DNA from: Flavobacterium sp. W4I14
GTDB taxonomy: Bacteria; Bacteroidota; Bacteroidia; Sphingobacteriales; Sphingobacteriaceae
Direction: 5' to 3'
Assembly: GCA_030817875.1 (NCBI GenBank)
Contig: JAUSZU010000001.1
Span: 1,984,001-2,048,000 of the forward strand
Length of the DNA stretch: 64,000 nucleotides
Shown in pieces: positions 26,635 through 34,546 of this stretch. Under the pieces are notes generated by a model. The model searched no databases, was not told the DNA's origin, and worked only from the letters and a program-made list of their open reading frames with translations. The position numbers and the translations under genes are program-made. How positions within the stretch are numbered: the first letter of the stretch is position 1; the number at the start of each line of letters is the position of its first letter.

Positions 26635-28548
26635 TTATAACTCCATAAATTCCCAGGCACTGTGGTATGCATTCAATTGCTCAGCATACTGGATAAATTC
26701 AGCATAAAAATTAGATTTCGATAATGTAGAACTATCGCCAATAACAACCAGCTTTTTCCTTGCCCTTGTCATCGCAACATTCATTCTTCTCGTATCTGAT
26801 AAAAACCCAATGCTTCCATCGCCATTACTCCTGGTAAGGCTAATATAAACCACATCACGTTCCTGCCCCTGAAAGCTATCAATGGTGTTAACTGCAATTT
26901 TATTGCGATATGGATTTAAAATTTCATTTTCCTGAACCATCGCATTTAAAATCTGAACCTGCTGTTTATAAGGGGAAACAATGGCAACAGAAGGAAAATT
27001 CTCTGTTAGGGTTTGATCTGCCAAACTAGCAACCAAATTCGTTAAATGTTTGACCAAAAATGCAGCTTCATCAGGATTGGTTGTACTTGTTCCATCTAAT
27101 TTTTCGTCGAAACTACAGCCTGCAGTATCGATAAATTGAATCGGTTGATCGCCATTAAACAATAAATGATCGGCAACAGAGTGATGCGCCATCAACTCAT
27201 TTCTGTAAAATACCCGAGATGAATAACCCATAATATCTTTGTTCATTCTATACTGCTCCTTTAACAACACAACCGACTCTGGATGAAGGCTTACTGCTTT
27301 TTCGAGTAAAGTATTACTTAAACCATTTCTGGCTGCCTCATTTGATTTTATGGTTGGAGAAAGCTGAAAATGATCGCCGGCCAATATTACTTTCTGTGCT
27401 TTTAAAATCGGTATCCAACAAGCAGGTTCCAAAGCCTGGCCAGCCTCATCAATTACAATGGTATTATACTTTAAATCCCGAACGGTATAGTGGTTGGCTC
27501 CCACCAGGGTGGCGGTAATAATCTGTGCTTTAGTAAACAGATTATCCATAATATACTGCTCCGTTTTTTCTACTTCCTTTCCAATTTTATGCGCTTCATC
27601 AAACAAGGCCTTGCGTTGCTCCCGTTCTGCTTTGCCAAAACTCCGTTTGTATTTATGAGCCATGTTTTTATACTCACTGGCCTGTTTTTTTAAAGCCTTA
27701 ATCGTTTTCATCTCCGGATGATCGGCCATTTGATGATCAAGAGTAGCCGCAAGCAATCTCTCTGAAACCCTTGCCGGATTCCCAACCCGAATTACTTTTA
27801 ATCCCTCAGCCGCTAATTTTTCAGTGAGTAAATCAACAGCAGTATTACTTGGTGCTACCACCAGGATTTTTTGATCGCTGTGTTTAACCAACGATTTTAT
27901 TGCATGCACAAGCGTTGTCGTTTTTCCGGTACCTGGCGGACCATGAACCACAGCCAAATGATCGGCTGCAATAATTTTATTCACCGCTAATTGCTGCGAG
28001 TCGTTTAAGGTATTTGGAATGATAAATTTTTCTTCGCCACGAAATGAAGGTTTTTCTCCTTTCGTTAAAATACGGATCAGTTTATTTTCTGATTCATTTT
28101 CTGCCAAATGCGTAGCCTGTTTAAGGGCACTCTGCATTTCGTCGTAACTATTATTATCAAAAAGTAAGTCTACACCAAGTTTGCCATCTCTCGTCCAGTC
28201 TGGTAATTCATCAACACGAAAGCTGATTTTCATCCTGCTACCACTTTGGTGATTTATAATCCCTTCTATCCGATCTTCTTTGGCATCATGATTAGAAAAC
28301 AATACAACTGCAGAGCCAAAACGGAACTGATGCGAAAAATCCTGATGGGTGGTCCTTTCCAACTCTACAGTTAAATAATCGCCACGACCTATTTCGGTAT
28401 TCCTGATTGCAATAGGGTACCAGGTTAAACCCAAAGCTCTCCTATCGGCAGCCGAAGTATTTTCAGTAAGTTTTAAATACGATTGTAAATCTTCGTTGCG
28501 TTCGGTATCGAGCAGATCCTGGAGTTTTTTGAAATATTCTTTTGGCAA
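26635..28548 (-). CDS. SF1 helicase, Upf1/IGHMBP2-like (AAA domain-containing)
   Basis: A 637-residue superfamily 1B helicase. An N-terminal beta-barrel (about 40-140: GRGDYLTVELERTTH) precedes RecA-like domain 1, with Walker A HGPPGTGKTTT and motif II VIDEAGQALEP, then motif III LAGDHFQLSP. Domain 2 carries YRMNKDIM, IVSPYKQQV, and motifs V/VI TIDSFQGQERDVV and MNVAMTRARKKL. This is the pattern of Upf1/SMUBP-2 type 5'-3' helicases. The start is TTG 28548: an in-frame TAA lies 12 nt upstream, and PKEYFKKLQ is where family members begin. It is transcribed downstream of the DUF3037 gene; a shared role is inference. Confidence 0.93.
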   Translation of the reverse strand: MPKEYFKKLQDLLDTERNEDLQSYLKLTENTSAADRRALGLTWYPIAIRNTEIGRGDYLTVELERTTHQDFSHQFRFGSAVVLFSNHDAKEDRIEGIINHQSGSRMKISFRVDELPDWTRDGKLGVDLLFDNNSYDEMQSALKQATHLAENESENKLIRILTKGEKPSFRGEEKFIIPNTLNDSQQLAVNKIIAADHLAVVHGPPGTGKTTTLVHAIKSLVKHSDQKILVVAPSNTAVDLLTEKLAAEGLKVIRVGNPARVSERLLAATLDHQMADHPEMKTIKALKKQASEYKNMAHKYKRSFGKAEREQRKALFDEAHKIGKEVEKTEQYIMDNLFTKAQIITATLVGANHYTVRDLKYNTIVIDEAGQALEPACWIPILKAQKVILAGDHFQLSPTIKSNEAARNGLSNTLLEKAVSLHPESVVLLKEQYRMNKDIMGYSSRVFYRNELMAHHSVADHLLFNGDQPIQFIDTAGCSFDEKLDGTSTTNPDEAAFLVKHLTNLVASLADQTLTENFPSVAIVSPYKQQVQILNAMVQENEILNPYRNKIAVNTIDSFQGQERDVVYISLTRSNGDGSIGFLSDTRRMNVAMTRARKKLVVIGDSSTLSKSNFYAEFIQYAEQLNAYHSAWEFMEL

Positions 28549-28652
28549 GGGAAAGATTGATTAACTTTATAAATTGTTTAACTGGTTAATTGGCAAATGC
28601 AAACTCGCTATTTCACACTCAGAATTGTTAACTGGCAACTGAAAACTGTTAA

Positions 28653-29036
28653 TTAAAGAACCAGCTCGTTATGCAGCCTTAACAAAGTCTCTTCAGCATC
28701 ATCGCAAAAACCAGGGTGTACTTTTGAGCACTGCACTACCGTACTTCTGGTTGCCGTGAGCCACCTGAAACGAGAAGCCTGGTCATATTGACCAATGGGA
28801 CCTGATCCTTTTGCAGATGTACTTATTCTTTCAAAAGCACACAAGTTCTCTTTTAGCTCTTCTAAATCTATCTCCGCAGAGAAAGCCTTTATTCTTGCCT
28901 CATCCAGAGAAAAAACACTTTTTAGAAATTTTTGCTTGGCACAAAACAAAATAATGCCAACATTAATAAATTCTTCACGTTCTACCCTGGGCATTACGCG
29001 AATCACAGCATACTCAAATAAGAATTTCCCTTGCAT
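28653..29036 (-). CDS. DUF3037 domain-containing protein
   Basis: A 127-residue protein matching DUF3037: FEYAVIRVMPRVEREEFINVGIILFC at residues 7-32 is the family's hallmark, followed by an acidic helical middle (EIDLEELKENL) and a basic RFRWLTATRST segment. Function is not established. The gene overlaps the 3' end of the HipA-like kinase gene by 23 nt on the same strand, so the two are translationally coupled. HipA-like kinase plus DUF3037 is a recurrent pair in bacterial genomes (from memory). It could be the partner or antitoxin of the kinase, which is untested here. Confidence 0.85.
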   Translation of the reverse strand: MQGKFLFEYAVIRVMPRVEREEFINVGIILFCAKQKFLKSVFSLDEARIKAFSAEIDLEELKENLCAFERISTSAKGSGPIGQYDQASRFRWLTATRSTVVQCSKVHPGFCDDAEETLLRLHNELVL

Positions 29037-29805
29037 GCTGTGCTTCTTTTAAAAATATAGTTGAATGAGTTAACCTGGTAGTAAGGAAATGCGTATAGGC
29101 ATTACGGTGCGCTGCTTTGCTTTCGAAGTTCGTTTCACCTTCTAACCAGTCGTCAGGAATTAGATTAATAACAGATTCAATCTTTTCAGGGCTAAGTAGT
29201 TTGCTGAATTCATCATTTACACTTTCGAGTTCGGTAGCCCATGGTAACAATACGTGGTCTTTAACCAAAAAGAAGGGTTTAATAGCCTGCTCTTCCCAGT
29301 TCTGCCAAGAATGATGAAAATATAATGCAGCCCCATGGTCAATTAGCCAAAGCTCCTTATGCCACAGCAACATATTGGTGTTTCTGCAAGTACGGTCCAT
29401 GTTGGTTAAAAAACAATCTAGCCATACAATCTGCGAAGCAAGTTTAGCATCAACCGTAGTTACAGTCGGATCGAATGTTATTGCACCAGATAAATAGTGC
29501 AATGCCAAATTTAAGCCTACACTGGCTTTTAGCAGATCCTGTATTTCTTCGTCGGGTTCTGTTCTCCCAAAAGCCTCATCTAAATTGGCAAAAACCAATT
29601 CAGGTACACGCAAACCTAAATAGCGGGCTATTTCGCCACCAATTAGTTCGGCAATTAAAGCCCGGGTGCCCTGTCCTGCCCCTCTAAATTTAAGTACATA
29701 TAAAAAGTTATCATCAGCTTCCGCAATGGCAGGCATAGAGCCACCCTCGCGCAAAGGCGTAACGTATCTGGTTACATTTACCGTTCTAAGTTGTAAATCG
29801 TTCAT
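29014..29805 (-). CDS. HipA-like kinase family protein
   Basis: A 263-residue protein with the kinase fold of the HipA/PI4-kinase group but without HipA's N-terminal region. Visible pieces are an ATP-site lysine in FLYVLKFRG (about residue 34), a loop AGQGTRALIAELIGGEIA, the catalytic segment TNMDRTCRNTNML (Asp and Asn near 136-143), and the metal-binding IDHGAAL (near 154). The C-terminal part is helical. In HipA itself such a kinase phosphorylates a tRNA synthetase and causes dormancy. Here no HipB-type HTH gene is adjacent; the coupled partner is DUF3037. Upstream is a long non-coding gap. Confidence 0.85.
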   Translation of the reverse strand: MNDLQLRTVNVTRYVTPLREGGSMPAIAEADDNFLYVLKFRGAGQGTRALIAELIGGEIARYLGLRVPELVFANLDEAFGRTEPDEEIQDLLKASVGLNLALHYLSGAITFDPTVTTVDAKLASQIVWLDCFLTNMDRTCRNTNMLLWHKELWLIDHGAALYFHHSWQNWEEQAIKPFFLVKDHVLLPWATELESVNDEFSKLLSPEKIESVINLIPDDWLEGETNFESKAAHRNAYTHFLTTRLTHSTIFLKEAQHAREILI

Positions 29806-29967
29806 ATCTGCAGATAGAATGGCCTTTTATTTTATTTAGGGCACAATTCTAAACTTGCTGCAAATTTAGCAGAATTCCAACAATAAATTGGTCAAAGTTT
29901 AGTCCTAAAGATCCTGATGGGAAGTCTGCTGATCAATCGTTAAAAATAAACAGTTATTTTTTTTGAA

Positions 29968-30300
29968 GCGCTAGGCCAGTAGCCATTAGGTAGGGTTCAG
30001 TCCTGCTGTCCATTCCAATCCTTTTGGTTAAAACCCGATATAAACAATTCAACGAGGCCCAAAAGGGATTTCCATTTCCATCGGGCTATATGGCTTAAAC
30101 AGTATTTTAGTTCAAAGTCAGGAGTGTTAAGTAAATTGGCTACAGCAGGAAAAACGAAGCTACGAGCAGGGACCAAAGTAAGCTAAACCCGACCATAGTG
30201 AATGCCAAGATTCTTCATCGGGGCAGAAACGGGGCGGGACTACATAAACGAAGAACCACTCCAACTGCTTTCCAAGTCATGAGAACTTAGCCATTTCCTG
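29968..30300. repeat. Degenerate repeat-element remains in a long gap
   Basis: The 29806-30317 gap has no open gene I can support. Between 30017 and 30070 an inverted repeat is visible (AATCCTTTTGG and CCAAAAGGGATT, one bulge), inside which CCCGAT (30034-30039) matches ATCGGG (30080-30085). The style matches RAYT/REP-like extragenic palindromes seen in Sphingobacteriaceae. From about 30110 to 30300 the sequence is richer in G and C (CGGGGCAG, GGGGCGGG) and also reads as element debris. Confidence 0.45.
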
Positions 30301-30317
30301 TATCAACGCTAACCCAA

Positions 30318-30506
30318 CTAATCGTGTCCTAAATATGCATTTCCTGCAGGCGTCATAGCAGACGACCATTGTACCGAATCGCGGTTAATTTTAATCAGGC
30401 CCATGCTTTCTAATTCTTCATATTCTTCTTCCATCCCACCTAAAACCGAAGAACTAACCTGCTGATTGATTACCTCAAGTAGAGATATGATTTCTGATCT
30501 TTCCAT
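30318..30506 (-). CDS. Small protein of unknown function, 62 aa
   Basis: From ATG 30506 the product is 62 residues; an in-frame start 45 nt further up would add an unlikely Ile/Leu-rich leader in the AT-rich upstream region. The sequence is acidic (GGMEEEYEELESMGLI) with a C-terminal part SAMTPAGNAYLGHD. The pattern of a helix, then MGLIKIN and a short wing, weakly resembles small winged-helix fragments, but this is not enough to name it. It lies between a repeat-rich gap and a divergent membrane-protein gene. Confidence 0.55.
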   Translation of the reverse strand: MERSEIISLLEVINQQVSSSVLGGMEEEYEELESMGLIKINRDSVQWSSAMTPAGNAYLGHD

Positions 30507-30617
30507 AAAACAAATAATTAGATATATTTTAATTAACATAAATATAATCAAAATGTTTATCGCTTAATAAACATTTTCAATGGTTTAAGGTTGTATTTAT
30601 ACCCTGATTTAATTACT

Positions 30618-30998
30618 ATGGAAGCACACATCTATTATCTTTTCATTATGGCCTTACCCGTAGCTTGCATCGCGTGGACAGTTACAAAAGAAGAAATTTT
30701 CAAAGAAGCACGTGAATTCTGTGTAAACCGTTCTAAAAACTGTGATCAACTGGCAAAAAGAAAGTTTTTTTATGTTTTTACCTGCGAATATTGCTTCAGT
30801 CATTATGTAACCGCAATTCTGCTTTTTATTACCAAATTCACCTTACTTTATCCCGATTGGCGTGGTTATCTTATTTCTTTCTTTTCGATAATATGGGTAG
30901 CAAATGTTTATATGAGTTTATATAACATTATCCGTATCGATCTGAAAAAGGAAAAGATTAAAGCTCAGCGGGAAGAATCAGCACTCAAAAACGATTGA
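30618..30998 (+). CDS. Membrane protein with CxxC motif, 126 aa
   Basis: The start is ATG 30618; an in-frame TTG 27 nt upstream is not preferred. Three hydrophobic stretches are visible: residues about 3-21, 62-80 and 88-108. Between the first and second lies YVFTCEYCFSHYV, a C-x2-C pair at the membrane border. The layout resembles DUF1360-type proteins, which carry a Cys-x2-Cys before a hydrophobic helix, but that assignment is only a resemblance. The C-terminus is highly charged (DLKKEKIKAQREE) and probably cytoplasmic. Confidence 0.65.
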   Translation: MEAHIYYLFIMALPVACIAWTVTKEEIFKEAREFCVNRSKNCDQLAKRKFFYVFTCEYCFSHYVTAILLFITKFTLLYPDWRGYLISFFSIIWVANVYMSLYNIIRIDLKKEKIKAQREESALKND

Positions 30999-31042
30999 AA
31001 CCATTTGTAACTGTAGCTGTTTTTAAGGTATAATTTAATATT

Positions 31043-31246
31043 ATGCCATCATCAGTAATAAAATATTTTAGTTATGATGCAGCTACAGAAACATTGAAAA
31101 TCATCTTTGTAACCGATATGATTTATCAATATAAAGAGGTCCCAGAAAAAATTTACAAGATGTTAAAGGCTTCCGGATCGAAAGGAAGATATTTTAACCG
31201 TCACATTAAGGATAAATTTAAATTCCAGAAACTAGAGGAAGGATAA
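31043..31246 (+). CDS. KTSC domain-containing protein, 67 aa
   Basis: A single KTSC domain, a short fold first named after a lysyl-tRNA synthetase C-terminal extension. Visible motifs are SSVIKYFSYDAATETLKIIF, the YQYKEVPEKIY core, and SKGRYFNRHIKDKFKF at the end. The gene lies 1 nt upstream of the Nei-like glycosylase gene (TAA, T, ATG), so the two are an operon. The domain's role is not well established; the neighbour suggests nucleic-acid binding or repair, which is inference. Confidence 0.88.
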   Translation: MPSSVIKYFSYDAATETLKIIFVTDMIYQYKEVPEKIYKMLKASGSKGRYFNRHIKDKFKFQKLEEG

Positions 31247-31247
31247 T

Positions 31248-31982
31248 ATGCCCGAAGGTCCATCAATAATAATATTAAAAGATTTAATCAAAGCGCTCCA
31301 TTTGGGTAAGCCGGAAGTACTGGAAGTAGCAGGCAATACAAATCTCGACAAAGATAGATTGCTCCATGAAAAAATCCAGGATTTTAAGAGCTGGGGTAAA
31401 CATTTCCTGATCTGTTTTAACGATTTCACAATCCGTATTCATTTTATGCTATTTGGCAGTTATTTAATTAATGAGCGTAAAAAAGCACCATTAAAATTGG
31501 GACTGATCTTTAAAAAAGATGAATTAAACTTTTATACCTGCAAAGTTGACCTCCTGGAAGGAAACGTTAAAAAACATTACCACTGGGAAAACGATGTAAT
31601 GGCTGATGAGTGGGACAGCAGTGCAGCTATTAAAAAATTAAAAGAAAAACCGCAGGCATTGGTTTGCGACGTATTGCTGGATCAGCAGATTTTTAGTGGA
31701 GTGGGTAATATTATTAAAAACGAGGTCTTATACCGCACCCGTATACATCCCTTAACCAAAATTGAAAATTTACCGCCTGCAAAATTAAAGATACTGGTTA
31801 AGGAAGCCAAAAATTATAGTTTTGATTTTTTAAAATGGAAAAAGGAAAATACATTAAGCAAGCATTGGGAAACATATAGTCAGAAAGAGTGCCCGCTAAA
31901 GCATAAGATAGAGAAAAAGGAACTCGGAAAAACACACCGGCAAACTTATTTCTGTAAAAAATGCCAAAAACTATATGTTTAG
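31248..31982 (+). CDS. Fpg/Nei family DNA glycosylase (endonuclease VIII-like)
   Basis: A base-excision repair glycosylase/AP lyase of 244 residues. The mature N-terminus PEGP supplies the catalytic proline and glutamate. The beta-hairpin lysine appears in SWGKHFLI, and the helix-two-turn-helix DNA-binding motif is QQIFSGVGNIIKNEVLYRTRIHP. The C-terminal zinc finger is CPLKH...CKKC, with a histidine as one ligand, closer to the Nei-like variants than to MutM's four cysteines. Preferred lesions cannot be told. It is co-transcribed with the KTSC gene. Confidence 0.9.
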   Translation: MPEGPSIIILKDLIKALHLGKPEVLEVAGNTNLDKDRLLHEKIQDFKSWGKHFLICFNDFTIRIHFMLFGSYLINERKKAPLKLGLIFKKDELNFYTCKVDLLEGNVKKHYHWENDVMADEWDSSAAIKKLKEKPQALVCDVLLDQQIFSGVGNIIKNEVLYRTRIHPLTKIENLPPAKLKILVKEAKNYSFDFLKWKKENTLSKHWETYSQKECPLKHKIEKKELGKTHRQTYFCKKCQKLYV

Positions 31983-32137
31983 CTAAAAAATATTTTTTTG
32001 GTTTAAAATTTCCGCTCATAAACATAAACCACTAAATGTTAAGCGTTTAAATTACAGCACAACTTTTACCAAAACAATGAACTATAATCTTAAAGTAAAA
32101 GAAATGTTAAACTTTTAGGATTTTTCTAAACTAGTCC

Positions 32138-32203
32138 TATATTTGTCTTCGAGAGCGTTAATTTAGATACGGGTATATGGCTTAGGCTGTATGCCCGTTT
32201 TTT
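32138..32203 (+). ncRNA. Candidate short transcript: promoter box plus terminator
   Basis: TATATTTG at 32138-32145 is an exact -7 box. About 20 nt further, a 9-bp stem with one wobble (32169-32177 with 32190-32198) is followed by six T. A transcript of about 50 nt would result, running into the 3' end of the convergent idi gene. It could be a small RNA, or the pair could simply be a terminator shared with idi plus a chance box. No conserved RNA family is recognised. Confidence 0.3.
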
Positions 32204-32724
32204 GTTTTAGCCGTTGATGCGTGCGCTACAACTTTATCCAAACAGATTCTTAACCATGGTGTATAGGCACTCGGATTAACTGCAATATCCTGTGCCAAGG
32301 TCTCCAAATCCATATACTTAAAGCATTCTACTTCCCCATCATTTATAACTGGTAATTCATCACTCATACCAAAAAAAACATGATCAACTTCGTGTTCCGT
32401 TAACCCATCTTCAAATACGGCCTTGTAGGTAAATTTAAACAGATAGTTCAATTCACATTCCATCCCCATTTCTTCCATCAATCTTCTTTTTGCTGCGTGG
32501 ATATTACTTTCTCCAATCCGCGGATGACTGCAACAGGTATTCGTCCATAAGCCGGCAGAATGATATTTGCTCAGTGCTCGCTGCTGCAGTAATAGTTCGC
32601 GTTTAGAATTAAAAATAAAAACAGAAAATGCACGGTGTAATACACCTTTCTCATGCGCTTCCATTTTATCCATCTGTCCTTTCGGAACATCCTCCTCATC
32701 AACCAGAATAACTTGTTCTTCCAT
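32182..32724 (-). CDS. idi: Isopentenyl-diphosphate delta-isomerase, type 1
   Basis: Idi interconverts isopentenyl and dimethylallyl diphosphate, the precursors of carotenoids and quinones. The Nudix-like fold shows GVLHRAFSVFIFN, the catalytic cysteine in WTNTCCSHPR, the metal-site block AAKRRLMEEMGMECEL, and the second catalytic glutamate in GLTEHEVDHVF. The 180-residue length is normal. Its ATG directly follows the crtB stop (TAA then ATG), so the two are translationally coupled. The final codons overlap a terminator hairpin. ispD, from the upstream MEP pathway, lies at 49.7 kb. Confidence 0.96.
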   Translation of the reverse strand: MEEQVILVDEEDVPKGQMDKMEAHEKGVLHRAFSVFIFNSKRELLLQQRALSKYHSAGLWTNTCCSHPRIGESNIHAAKRRLMEEMGMECELNYLFKFTYKAVFEDGLTEHEVDHVFFGMSDELPVINDGEVECFKYMDLETLAQDIAVNPSAYTPWLRICLDKVVAHASTAKTKNGHTA

Positions 32725-33561
32725 TTAAATTACATTTAACTTATTACGGATAATAGAACCAAACATCAAACCTACTTTACGCGTGTTCGAAATTCTTATC
32801 CTTTCAGTCATAACTTTTTCAGCACTTAAACGCTTTATCTTAGCAAATAATTTTTTATAATAGATATAAGACAAATATACGCCATTTCTGGATGCTGTGG
32901 GCAACTGCTTAATACCAGTTAAGGCCATTGCAAATTCTGCTTCAATTTCCTTTTCGATTTCTTTTTTTTGATGATCGCAGAATAGGGCTAAATTAATATT
33001 GGGAAAATAATTCCGATTAAGTGTTTGATGATCAGCCTTTACATCCCTTAAAAAATTAACCTTCTGAAATGCAGAGCCCAATTTCATAGCGTAAGGCTTC
33101 AATTGCTCGTAATCAGCATCGCTGCCATTGGTGAAAACCTTTAAACACATCAAACCTACCACTTCTGCGGATCCTAAAATATATTCGTTGTAAAGTTCTG
33201 GTGTATATTCTTGCGTAGAAAGATCCATTTCCATACTCCTCAGAAAAAGAACAATCAGCTCCTGATCTATCTGGTATTGATTTACAACCCTTTGGAATGA
33301 ATTTAAAATGGGGTTTAAACTAATGCCCAGGTTAATGGCTTCGAAAGTATCTTCCTTAAATTTTTCTAATAAAAAATTCTTGTCATAGTGATGGAAACTA
33401 TCTACAATCTCATCCGCTAAACGTACAAAGCCATAAATGGAGTGTATGGGTTGACGCAGTTCTTTACCAAGAAAATAAATACCATAAGAAAAGCTGGTAC
33501 TATACAACTTAGTGGTAAGCCGGCTACAATTGGCAGATAGTTGATCAAAAATTTCTTTCAT
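32725..33561 (-). CDS. crtB: Phytoene synthase (phytoene/squalene synthase family)
   Basis: Condenses two geranylgeranyl diphosphates into phytoene, the first carotenoid step. Both aspartate-rich motifs are present: DEIVD in FVRLADEIVDSF (first) and DVKAD in FLRDVKADHQTLNRNYFP (second). YSTSFSYGIYFL is the family's N-terminal helix. The start is ATG 33561, giving 278 residues; the open frame extends 36 nt further inside the upstream regulator gene. It overlaps the MerR gene's 3' end by 17 nt and is coupled to idi. No phytoene desaturase, cyclase or hydroxylase is adjacent. A squalene-type product cannot be excluded from sequence alone. Confidence 0.92.
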   Translation of the reverse strand: MKEIFDQLSANCSRLTTKLYSTSFSYGIYFLGKELRQPIHSIYGFVRLADEIVDSFHHYDKNFLLEKFKEDTFEAINLGISLNPILNSFQRVVNQYQIDQELIVLFLRSMEMDLSTQEYTPELYNEYILGSAEVVGLMCLKVFTNGSDADYEQLKPYAMKLGSAFQKVNFLRDVKADHQTLNRNYFPNINLALFCDHQKKEIEKEIEAEFAMALTGIKQLPTASRNGVYLSYIYYKKLFAKIKRLSAEKVMTERIRISNTRKVGLMFGSIIRNKLNVI

Positions 33562-34447
33562 GTAAAAAAGGGTATTGTATTGTTTTTTCAAATTCATCGA
33601 GCGTTTTAAACCAGTTGATGTGATCGATATTGTTTAGTTTACCGATAACCTCACTATTTCCCGCAAGATGGATCTTAGCGGATGAGCATATTTCAGACAA
33701 TTGATCTATGTATTTTTGTGCGCCATGTTCCAATCTTGACTTTATCATAAAAAGCAAAACATGACCTACATTTAATGTAGAAAATATTCGCTTAATTGAA
33801 TCTAACGGAACTTTGCTGCCTAAAAAAATAACATGATGATGGTGCATCCTTAGCATATAACTGGCGAAAAGCAGCCCAATATCATGATCTTCATCTTCCG
33901 GTAAAAAAAGAAGCCAACTTTCGCCAGCATGCCTTGTTAAAGGAAGGTTATTGATGTGTGTAAATATTTTTTGACGGATAATGTTTGATAAAAAATGCTC
34001 GTGTGCAGGACAAATATCGTCTTTTCGCCACATTAAGCCCAAACGGACCAACAATGGATACATTATTTTCCGGTAGCAACCAGAAAGCCCCAACTGATCA
34101 ATGCTCTGATCAATTAAATGATTAAATGAGCGCTCATCAAAAGCCAAACCATGCCTAATGAGTTGCGAAACATAATCTGCCTGCTCATCATCAGTGGGAT
34201 AGGAAAACTGTTGGTCGAGAAGTTTATCAATTGCTTCATCAGAAAGGCCGCAGATTTTAGAAATTTTTAAACCGCTTTTATTTAAGCTTACGATATTTAA
34301 TAGTCTTCGGAGCTGCTTATCATCATATAATCGCGTATTGCCTTGAGATCGCATCGGACTCAGCGCATTGTAACGCTGCTCCCAGATCCTGATGGTATGA
34401 GAATGGATGCCCGAAAGCTGTTCAAGATCTGAAATAGAGTAAGTCAT
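33545..34447 (-). CDS. MerR family regulator with CarH/LitR-like B12-binding domain
   Basis: A 300-residue regulator, probably a light-responsive repressor of the carotenoid genes that follow. Residues 1-70 are a MerR DNA-binding domain (YSISDLEQLSGIHSHTIRIWEQRY, GNTRLYDDKQLRRL). The rest matches the cobalamin module of CarH: Trp140-x9-Glu150-His151 in MWRKDDICPAHEHF, and the lower-ligand motif as EDHDIG (His188), where the usual first Asp is Glu. CarH-type proteins bind adenosylcobalamin in the dark and release DNA in light (established for Thermus and Myxococcus). Overlap with crtB and an inverted repeat just upstream fit autoregulation. Confidence 0.88.
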   Translation of the reverse strand: MTYSISDLEQLSGIHSHTIRIWEQRYNALSPMRSQGNTRLYDDKQLRRLLNIVSLNKSGLKISKICGLSDEAIDKLLDQQFSYPTDDEQADYVSQLIRHGLAFDERSFNHLIDQSIDQLGLSGCYRKIMYPLLVRLGLMWRKDDICPAHEHFLSNIIRQKIFTHINNLPLTRHAGESWLLFLPEDEDHDIGLLFASYMLRMHHHHVIFLGSKVPLDSIKRIFSTLNVGHVLLFMIKSRLEHGAQKYIDQLSEICSSAKIHLAGNSEVIGKLNNIDHINWFKTLDEFEKTIQYPFLHERNF

Positions 34448-34449
34448 TA

Positions 34450-34485
34450 TTTTGTTTAAATATATTCAATAAAATCTAAACAAAA
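34450..34485. promoter_or_regulatory. Candidate operator upstream of the MerR/B12 gene
   Basis: TTTTGTTTA (34450-34458) and TAAACAAAA (34477-34485) form a perfect 9-bp inverted repeat with an 18-bp spacer. It starts 3 nt upstream of the regulator's ATG. Position and symmetry fit an autoregulatory MerR site. The region is AT-rich, which raises the chance level. Confidence 0.4.
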
Positions 34486-34546
34486 AAAATGAAAGAAAAG
34501 TTTTTACTAAACTTGCAATAAAACGTATCGTCGGATACTTTAAATA

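Noticed and set aside
26635..28548. Upf1-like helicase as part of a known antiphage system
   Set aside because: No nuclease, methylase or other defence partner is adjacent; the family also has ordinary DNA/RNA roles.
29806..30317. RNase P RNA, tmRNA or 6S RNA in the long gap
   Set aside because: I found none of the conserved core motifs of RNase P or tmRNA and no tRNA-like ends; palindromes look like repeat elements.
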